A DNA stretch of 7,073 nt. Origin: Candidatus Fibrimonadales bacterium. GTDB taxonomy: Bacteria > Fibrobacterota > Fibrobacteria > Fibrobacterales > Fibrobacteraceae. The position numbers were made by a program, and so were the translations under genes. Where the stretch lies: assembly GCA_009788135.1 (NCBI GenBank), contig WQSA01000093.1, positions 1,664 through 8,736 on the forward strand, written 5' to 3'. The notes beneath the pieces are model-generated. The model saw only the letters and a list, made by a program, of their open reading frames with translations, ran no database searches and was not told the DNA's origin. Below are positions 1-4,463 of this stretch, in pieces (position 1 is the first letter of the stretch; every line of letters starts with the position of its first letter).

Positions 1-1
1 C

Positions 2-283
2 TGGGTTCTGGTTGACGGTCAGCAAATTGTGCAGACAAGCATTGTTTCCGAACAGGATTCACTCATGGTTGCGGCTCTGGATGCCGTGCTTAGCGAAAAA
101 CGCGAAGCTGAAAAGCAGGCCAAGCTTGCAAGAGGCGAGCCTGATGAAGGCGGCGGAAACGTAATTGTGCAGTTGGATAAAAACATGAGTTATGATGTTA
201 TGTTTAAGGTTATGGCTACTTGCGGCATATCTGGTTTTACCAATGTTGCGTTTGCTGTTAACATGCTAAATGCGGAGGAATAA
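2..283 (+). CDS. ExbD/TolR-family biopolymer transport protein (5' end missing)
   Basis: Only the last 93 residues are visible; the frame is open to the left edge, so the gene starts upstream. The GTG at 29 lies inside the domain and is not the start. ExbD/TolR proteins are single-pass inner-membrane proteins whose periplasmic domain works with a MotA/TolQ/ExbB-type motor to turn proton motive force into work at the outer membrane. The visible part fits the periplasmic domain: a beta strand (WVLVDGQQI), a helix, then NVIVQLDKNMSYDVMFKVMA and GFTNVAFAVN, matching the usual family ending (strand, helix over the 'Y..v..vm' segment, final strand). A charged stretch of about 20 residues (SEKREAEKQAKLARGEPDEG) lengthens the region between the first helix and the next strand. 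The next gene begins 2 bases after the stop, so the two are surely co-transcribed. The family is fairly certain; the exact partner system is not. Confidence 0.82.
   Translation, partial: WVLVDGQQIVQTSIVSEQDSLMVAALDAVLSEKREAEKQAKLARGEPDEGGGNVIVQLDKNMSYDVMFKVMATCGISGFTNVAFAVNMLNAEE
274..278 (+). promoter_or_regulatory. Shine-Dalgarno site of the AgmX/TonB-like gene
   Basis: A perfect GGAGG lies within the last codons of the exbD-like gene, 7 bases before the ATG at 286. It fixes that start and shows that this genome uses Shine-Dalgarno initiation inside operons, unlike the four box-preceded genes elsewhere in the window. Confidence 0.8.
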
Positions 284-285
284 CA

Positions 286-1224
286 ATGGCTGAGAAAAAA
301 CTTAACAAAAAAGAGCTGGATCCATTTATAGCAGCTATGATGCCAGAAAGCGATAAACGCACTGCTGGCATCTCAGGGTCATTTATGATTCTGGCTGTGG
401 TTCTAGGTCTTTTCGCCGCTATGTACGAAGTGACAGTCGATGAAATTCTGTTTGAAAACATAGAATCCGAAGACTTGTCTGCTTCCATGAAGATTGACGA
501 GAAGAAAGAGGACAAGAAGAAAGAGGAAAAGAAGTCTGAAAAGCCCCGCAAAAAACAGGGCGCAGGCGGAAAGCCTCGTGGTAAAGGTCAGCCCAATGCT
601 CCGCAAAGCCGCGGCGTGTTGAAAATGCTTACCGCTAAAACTTCAAAGTCCAACTTCAGCGCTTACAACCTTATGAAAGACAAAAACTTTGCAAAAGATC
701 TCGATAAGGTTCTCAGCAAGGTTGGCGGTTTGCAAACCAGCGGCAAAACCGAACTTGGCGGCCGTCGCGGCTCTGCCACAGGCGGCTTCAACGATGGCTA
801 CGCAGAAGGCGGTTCAGGCGGTATCGGCGATATGCTCGGCGGTTTGATGGGTGGCAGCGCAGGCGGCATTGGCACAAAAGCCAGAGGCGGTCTAAAGGCT
901 CCCAGCGCAAGAGACATCGATATGGGTTCTGGCGATGGTTCTCGTTCCAAAGCGGAAATTATGGCTGTTGTAAATGCTCGCATGCCAGGCTTGCGCAACA
1001 TATACAACAAGTATTTGAAGCTGAAACCGGGCTTTAGCGGCAAGGTTACTCTCAAATTTACCATAGCTCCGGGTGGAGACATTGTTAGCATATCCATAGT
1101 ATCTAGCACTACAGGCTATGGCGACTTTGACACTGCCGTTAAAAACATGGTAGCTACTTGGAAGTGGAAAGCCATTAAAAGCGGCAATACCACGCCTACC
1201 ATTCCGTTTAATTTCACCGAATAA
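286..1224 (+). CDS. AgmX/PglI C-terminal (TonB-like) envelope protein
   Basis: A 312-residue protein built like TonB. It has a short charged cytoplasmic N-terminus, one membrane segment at about residues 29-47 (GISGSFMILAVVLGLFAAMY), a Lys/Glu-rich stretch at 70-90 containing a doubled KKEDK/KKEEK unit, and a Gly-rich low-complexity linker at about 157-202. A compact C-terminal domain follows at about 222-312. That domain has the pattern of the AgmX/PglI C-terminal family: MPGLRNIYNKYLKLKPGFSG, KVTLKFTIAPGGDIVSISIV, then a helix and W.WKAI...PTIPFNF. The equivalent position in many relatives carries Cys pairs; none is seen here. With the ExbD-like protein just upstream it probably carries motor energy across the periplasm, as TonB does or as proposed for gliding and envelope machines. 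The target is unknown. The start is fixed by GGAGG at 274-278, and an intrinsic terminator follows the stop. Confidence 0.8.
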   Translation: MAEKKLNKKELDPFIAAMMPESDKRTAGISGSFMILAVVLGLFAAMYEVTVDEILFENIESEDLSASMKIDEKKEDKKKEEKKSEKPRKKQGAGGKPRGKGQPNAPQSRGVLKMLTAKTSKSNFSAYNLMKDKNFAKDLDKVLSKVGGLQTSGKTELGGRRGSATGGFNDGYAEGGSGGIGDMLGGLMGGSAGGIGTKARGGLKAPSARDIDMGSGDGSRSKAEIMAVVNARMPGLRNIYNKYLKLKPGFSGKVTLKFTIAPGGDIVSISIVSSTTGYGDFDTAVKNMVATWKWKAIKSGNTTPTIPFNFTE

Positions 1225-1245
1225 GACTATTTGCTGATTTTCCAT

Positions 1246-1269
1246 GGGCGCAGATTTGCGCCCTTTTTT
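1246..1269 (+). terminator. Rho-independent terminator after the exbD/AgmX-like operon
   Basis: A perfect 7-bp inverted repeat, GGGCGCA (1246-1252) and TGCGCCC (1257-1263), with a 4-base loop (GATT), is followed at once by six T residues (1264-1269). It sits 21 bases after the stop of the AgmX-like gene and reads on the plus strand. This is a textbook intrinsic terminator that ends the upstream operon and separates it from cheR, whose start is only 22 bases further on. Confidence 0.93.
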
Positions 1270-1271
1270 AT

Positions 1272-1282
1272 TTTCTAAATTT
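1272..1282 (+). promoter_or_regulatory. Start-proximal AT-rich box of cheR (possible -10 element)
   Basis: TTTCTAAATTT ends 9 bases before the cheR ATG and begins 2 bases after the terminator T-tract. It resembles the TTTCTATTTT boxes ahead of hisG, engB and the S41 gene. Some promoter must lie here, because a terminator is immediately upstream. If TAAATT is the -10 hexamer, transcription would start about 4 bases before the ATG. I see no convincing -35. Confidence 0.45.
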
Positions 1283-1291
1283 CCATCTTGT

Positions 1292-2134
1292 ATGAAAATT
1301 ACAACAACTGAATTCCAACTTCTCAGGGATTATATAGAAGAACAGTGCGGCATTTGTCTGAATAAAGATAAAGCGTATTTGCTCGAAAATAGACTCTCTT
1401 CGCTTATAGAATCTTATAAATGCAAAGATTTCTCAGAGTTCTATTATATTGTGAAAAGCGGTCAGCACAGAGATTTAAAAGACAAGCTTGTGGATGCCAT
1501 GACCACAAACGAGACCTTGTGGTTCAGGGACTCGCATCCATATTCCATTCTGCGCGAGAAAATTCTGCCGAGCTTCACCCAGGCAGTCAAGGATGGTCAA
1601 AAGACTCAGATTAATATTTGGAGCGCAGCTAGCAGTACAGGGCAGGAGCCTTACAGTCTGGCTATGACCGTGCGAGACTTCTGCATGGGGCAAAACATAA
1701 TCAAAAGGGAAATGGTGAAAATTACTGCCACGGATATCTCCGATTCTTGCCTTACAAAGGCGAGGCTTGGCAAATACGATTCCGTTGCCATGAGCAGGGG
1801 AGTTACGCCAGAGCAGCTGAACAGATATTTTGTCAAAGATTCCTCAAACAGCTATACCATAAATCAAGAGATTAGGGACATGGTTAAATTCCAAAAGTTT
1901 AACCTGCAAGACAATCCCATTATTTTAGAACCGCATTTCGATTTGATATTCATGCGCTACGTGGCTATCTATTTTAACGATGAGTTCAAAAAAGGCTTGT
2001 ATAGCAGGCTTGCCAGGATGCTTATACCCAAAGGGTTCTTGGTGGTGGGCGCTGTGGAAACTTTAAGAGGCGTTAGCGAAGAATTTGAATTGCTTTCGCA
2101 CTCCGGCGGTCTTTATTATCAGTGCAAGCGTTAA
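1292..2134 (+). CDS. cheR: CheR-type chemotaxis protein methyltransferase
   Basis: A 280-residue protein, the usual CheR length. CheR transfers methyl groups from S-adenosylmethionine to glutamates of chemoreceptors. The N-terminal helical domain (about 1-75) is followed by the family signature TTNETLWFRD (71-80), the SAM-binding loop WSAASSTGQEPYSLAM (110-125), the acidic strand end ITATDIS (144-150), and the late motif FDLIFMRYVAIYF (216-228), where most relatives have 'CRNVLIYF'. The tail LIPKGFLVVGAVETL is typical. The in-frame ATG at 1244 overlaps the terminator hairpin and would add 16 unrelated residues, so the ATG at 1292, which starts the conserved MKITTTEFQLLRDYIEEQCGI, is chosen. 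No Shine-Dalgarno precedes it. No other chemotaxis gene lies in the window, so its receptors are unknown and a non-chemotaxis role is possible. Its TAA shares the TTAA at 2131-2134 with the hisG stop. Confidence 0.9.
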   Translation: MKITTTEFQLLRDYIEEQCGICLNKDKAYLLENRLSSLIESYKCKDFSEFYYIVKSGQHRDLKDKLVDAMTTNETLWFRDSHPYSILREKILPSFTQAVKDGQKTQINIWSAASSTGQEPYSLAMTVRDFCMGQNIIKREMVKITATDISDSCLTKARLGKYDSVAMSRGVTPEQLNRYFVKDSSNSYTINQEIRDMVKFQKFNLQDNPIILEPHFDLIFMRYVAIYFNDEFKKGLYSRLARMLIPKGFLVVGAVETLRGVSEEFELLSHSGGLYYQCKR

Positions 2135-2973
2135 GGACGCACGCTTTCGATATTGAACAGTAAAATTCCTTTGCAACCAAGATCTTGCAATTTGTCCATA
2201 ATGCAGTTCGATTCTTCGCTTTTTACCATCGCTTTAACCGAATACCAGTCTTTGTTTTGCAATGGCGCTACGGTTGGGGATTGCAGGCCTGGGGTTATGG
2301 CACAGGCTTGCTCAAGCAGGTTTGCTGGAACATCGTATTCAACCATTTTATAGCTCATGGCGAGCAGCTTGCCTTCCAGCCTGCGAACAAGATAGCAAAC
2401 CTCGGAGCAATTCTGGCGGTTTGGGTGCGCAAACAATGCGGCGTTGCTCAAGAACAGCGGTTCGCCAAGAATTCGGAGACCCGCTTGCTTTAGAGTTGTT
2501 CCCGTTTCCACAACATCCACAACGGCATCTGCAACGCCAAGCCCAACGGAAATTTCAACAGCGCCTTCCAGAGTTACAAGTTCCATGCTTGGATTTTTGA
2601 AATAGCTGCGAACTATGCCAGGGAAACTTGTGGCTATGCGCAAATCTTTGAGTTCATCAAGTTTTTGGTATTTGCTTTTTTCGGGAACGGCTACGCAATG
2701 CCTGCTTGCGCCAAAAGGCAGGTCCAGTATTTTTATCGCAGGGCTCAGAGCCTCTGCGCAAAAATCAAGGCCTGTTATGCCTGCATCTATAATGCCGTTT
2801 CCAACATACATGGGAATATCGTTTGGGCGCAGAAAGTAGAATTCAATGCCATTAGCCAAGTCTATTGAGCTAAGGCTTTTGGCAGATTTGCTCGCTTTGT
2901 ATCCGCAAGCTTTCAATAAATCGATAGCAGGCTCGGAAAGCACGCCTTTATTGGGAATTGCAACTTTTATCAT
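2131..2973 (-). CDS. hisG: ATP phosphoribosyltransferase, long form
   Basis: A 280-residue protein, the length of the long, self-regulated HisG that needs no HisZ. It catalyses the first step of histidine synthesis, joining ATP and PRPP to give phosphoribosyl-ATP, and is cytoplasmic. The N-terminus MIKVAIPNKGVL starts right at the domain, then come FLRPNDIPMYVGNGIIDAGITGLDF (47-71), RIATSFPGIVRSYF (112-125), and the PRPP-binding stretch GVADAVVDVVETGTTLKQAGL (146-166). The C-terminal part (about 210-280) ends in the conserved APLQNKDWYSVKAMV and GCKGILLFNIESV segments of the ACT-like domain, through which histidine inhibits this form. It is the last gene of engB > mlaE > hisG, 18 bp after mlaE. 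No other his gene is adjacent and there is no room for a his attenuator. No Shine-Dalgarno is seen; a TTTCTATTTTT box lies 7 bases before the ATG and may give it a promoter of its own. Confidence 0.95.
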   Translation of the reverse strand: MIKVAIPNKGVLSEPAIDLLKACGYKASKSAKSLSSIDLANGIEFYFLRPNDIPMYVGNGIIDAGITGLDFCAEALSPAIKILDLPFGASRHCVAVPEKSKYQKLDELKDLRIATSFPGIVRSYFKNPSMELVTLEGAVEISVGLGVADAVVDVVETGTTLKQAGLRILGEPLFLSNAALFAHPNRQNCSEVCYLVRRLEGKLLAMSYKMVEYDVPANLLEQACAITPGLQSPTVAPLQNKDWYSVKAMVKSEESNCIMDKLQDLGCKGILLFNIESVRP

Positions 2974-2980
2974 CGCTATA

Positions 2981-2991
2981 AAAAATAGAAA
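2981..2991 (-). promoter_or_regulatory. Start-proximal AT-rich box of hisG (possible -10 element)
   Basis: On the minus strand TTTCTATTTTT ends 7 bases before the hisG ATG and fills most of the 18-bp gap after mlaE. It is the same 11-mer, at the same distance, as the box before engB. If TATTTT is a -10 hexamer, transcription would begin about 2 bases before the ATG, giving hisG a promoter inside the operon. No clear -35 is seen. Confidence 0.45.
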
Positions 2992-3846
2992 TTAAATAAC
3001 AGACTTCACGCTGTTTATGTAATCCAGAATGTAGAAGAACAGGAATAGCAAATCGCTTACCACAATGAAGATGAACGAGCTTACAACGGATTGAGAAGTT
3101 GCAATTGGCACGGCGCGCTGGTCGTTGGGAATGCGAGTTCCGTAGTAGCAAGCGTTGGTAACTATTATAGATGCGAATATAACTGGCTTTAAAAAACCTA
3201 CCACAAAGTCAAAAGGCTTCAACGCAATTAAAATCGAATGAAAATATGAACTCCATTCCAGTTGAATTTTGAAAACTCCTTCAAGGAAAAAAGTTGCTGC
3301 TTTTGTTACCATGAATCCGGTGCCAATGGCGGAAAGGCAAAAAAATGCATTGGCGATGAGCATAGCTATTATCCCGCCTATAAGCGCAGGCATAATCAAA
3401 AATCGCACAGGGCTAACGCCAAGGGTTTCCAAAGCGTCTATTTCGGAATTCACCTTCATGCTCGCTATGCGCGTTGTCAACGAACTTCCGCTGCGGCCGG
3501 CAATTAGAAAAGCGGTTAAGATTGGCCCTAGCTCGCGTACGATGGCTATCACCATCAAGTTTCCAAAAAAATTTCCAAAACCTACTTTCGGCACCAAGCC
3601 AGCAGTATTTATTATCAGCACCGTTCCAAGAATAGTTCCGACTATGAGTATGAGCGGCATTGATTTTATGCCTACATTGTATATATGCAAGATTATTTCA
3701 TGAATATCTATTCTTCTGTTTCCTTTTCCATAAAAAAGCGAACGCAAGGCCAAAAACAAAAGCGAAAACAATTGCCCTATATGCGATTGCAAAAACCAAT
3801 GCCCGAAATTATTTAGATAGTGTCCTGGAATTGAGCGCTTATACAT
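2992..3846 (-). CDS. mlaE: MlaE-family lipid ABC transporter permease
   Basis: A 284-residue hydrophobic protein, slightly longer than typical MlaE (about 260). MlaE permeases form the inner-membrane channel of MCE transporters, which move phospholipids between the inner and outer membranes together with an ATPase (MlaF) and an MCE protein (MlaD). The family hallmark is clear at about residues 98-146: MVIAIVRELGPILTAFLIAGRSGSSLTTRIASMKVNSEIDALETLGVSP, containing the E-L-G-P and A-G-R-x-G motifs and the coupling region. Membrane segments are predicted at about 58-80, 95-117, 147-175, 218-235 and 253-275, with an amphipathic N-terminal stretch before them. The ATG overlaps the last 8 bases of engB, and GGAG at 3853-3856 sits 6 bases before it, which suggests coupled translation. 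No MlaF or MlaD gene is adjacent: the next gene is hisG. The name is by family; function in the full Mla pathway is inferred. Confidence 0.9.
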   Translation of the reverse strand: MYKRSIPGHYLNNFGHWFLQSHIGQLFSLLFLALRSLFYGKGNRRIDIHEIILHIYNVGIKSMPLILIVGTILGTVLIINTAGLVPKVGFGNFFGNLMVIAIVRELGPILTAFLIAGRSGSSLTTRIASMKVNSEIDALETLGVSPVRFLIMPALIGGIIAMLIANAFFCLSAIGTGFMVTKAATFFLEGVFKIQLEWSSYFHSILIALKPFDFVVGFLKPVIFASIIVTNACYYGTRIPNDQRAVPIATSQSVVSSFIFIVVSDLLFLFFYILDYINSVKSVI

Positions 3847-4429
3847 TCTCGGCTCCAGTTAGCAATACGTCTATTTCTTTCCACAACTCTGGCAAGCCCT
3901 TTCTGGTTTTTGAACTGATGGTAAGCGGATATTCCTGCAGACAAAAGTTTTCCTTGATCTTTTTCTTTGCCGCTATCAGCTCTGACTGATTTAGCTTGTC
4001 TGACTTGCTTGCTATCAAAAGCAGGGGAATTCCAGCGGACTTTATGCCGTTTATGGTTTCGAAATCTATTTGATGTCCGCCATGCCTTATATCCAAGAGA
4101 TAAACTATGCCTTTAAGGTCGCGGGCTTTTTCAACATAGTTCTTAATGCGGTTGGCCATGTCGTTTCGTATAGACCTGCCGACTTTTGCATAACCTACGC
4201 CTGGCAAGTCCACAAAATAATAGGAATCATTTACCAAGAAGAAATTTATCTCTCGTGTTTTGCCCGGAGTGTTGCTGGTTTTCACTATTTGTTTTTCAAA
4301 GAGAATATTAAGCAAACTGGATTTTCCCGCGTTTGAGCGACCCAGAAATGCAAGCTGCGGAATACCTTCGCATGGCACCTGTTTTATAGAGGCAGCTCCC
4401 AAGACAAAATTGACTGCGGATATTTGCAT
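3839..4429 (-). CDS. engB: Ribosome-biogenesis GTPase EngB (YihA/YsxC)
   Basis: A 196-residue protein, the normal length for this essential cytoplasmic GTPase that helps assemble the large ribosomal subunit. The G motifs appear in order: G1 P-loop GRSNAGKSS (30-38), G2 NTPGKTREINFF (53-64), G3 DLPGVGYAKV (74-83), G4 SKSD (141-144) and G5 SSK (172-174). The G2 and G3 sequences are diagnostic of EngB rather than of Era, Der or Obg. In G4 the usual Thr of TKxD is Ser, a mild change in a base-recognition motif. The start at 4429 puts the N-terminal strand in its usual place; no Shine-Dalgarno is visible, only the TTTCTATTTTT box 7 bases upstream. It is the first gene of the minus-strand operon with mlaE and hisG and is divergent from the S41 protease gene. 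Confidence 0.95.
   Translation of the reverse strand: MQISAVNFVLGAASIKQVPCEGIPQLAFLGRSNAGKSSLLNILFEKQIVKTSNTPGKTREINFFLVNDSYYFVDLPGVGYAKVGRSIRNDMANRIKNYVEKARDLKGIVYLLDIRHGGHQIDFETINGIKSAGIPLLLIASKSDKLNQSELIAAKKKIKENFCLQEYPLTISSKTRKGLPELWKEIDVLLTGAENV
3853..3856 (-). promoter_or_regulatory. Shine-Dalgarno site of mlaE
   Basis: GGAG on the minus strand, inside the 3' end of engB and 6 bases before the mlaE ATG. It supports the chosen start. Like the site before the AgmX-like gene, it marks an operon-internal gene. Confidence 0.55.
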
Positions 4430-4436
4430 TTTTTCT

Positions 4437-4447
4437 AAAAATAGAAA
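4437..4447 (-). promoter_or_regulatory. Start-proximal AT-rich box of engB (possible -10 element)
   Basis: On the minus strand TTTCTATTTTT ends 7 bases before the engB ATG, identical in sequence and spacing to the hisG box. If TATTTT (4443 down to 4438) is a -10 hexamer, the transcript would start about 2 bases before the ATG. Any -35 would fall inside the first codons of the S41 gene; none is convincing. Confidence 0.5.
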
Positions 4448-4457
4448 TTTCTATTTT
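4438..4457. repeat. Perfect 20-bp palindrome in the engB / S41 intergenic region
   Basis: AAAATAGAAATTTCTATTTT is perfectly self-complementary over two 10-base arms with no spacer and fills most of the 34-bp gap between the divergent engB and S41 starts. It arises because the two start-proximal boxes face each other and overlap in the central AAATTT. It could instead, or also, be an operator for a dimeric regulator. The all-AT arms and the lack of a loop argue against a terminator. Confidence 0.7.
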
Positions 4458-4458
4458 A
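4448..4458 (+). promoter_or_regulatory. Start-proximal AT-rich box of the S41 gene (possible -10 element)
   Basis: TTTCTATTTTA ends 5 bases before the ATG at 4464, with only T-rich sequence and no Shine-Dalgarno between. If TATTTT (4452-4457) is the -10 hexamer, the usual 7-base distance puts transcription start exactly on the A of the start codon, making this a leaderless message. Confidence 0.5.
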
Positions 4459-4463
4459 TTTTT

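Noticed and set aside
501..527. 15-base tandem repeat in the AgmX-like gene
   Set aside because: Two imperfect copies encoding KKEDK/KKEEK within a low-complexity charged linker; ordinary slippage-type sequence, not a separate element.
1244..1291. Longer cheR reading frame starting at the ATG at 1244
   Set aside because: That ATG is beside a perfect terminator hairpin and the extra 16 residues match nothing in CheR; the family N-terminus begins at the ATG at 1292.
1966..1976. Another TATCTATTTTA box-like string inside cheR
   Set aside because: It encodes the conserved IYF motif, so the sequence is explained by protein constraint, and no gene starts after it.
4410..4415. TTGACT as a -35 element for the S41 gene
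   Set aside because: It is within the engB coding start and is 36 bases from the TATTTT box; the only hexamer at a proper 17-base spacing (TTCTAA) is a poor -10, so it is probably chance.
4260..4463. Longer S41 frame beginning inside engB
   Set aside because: The extra 68 residues are antisense to engB, and the lipoprotein signal with LAAC starts exactly at the ATG at 4464.
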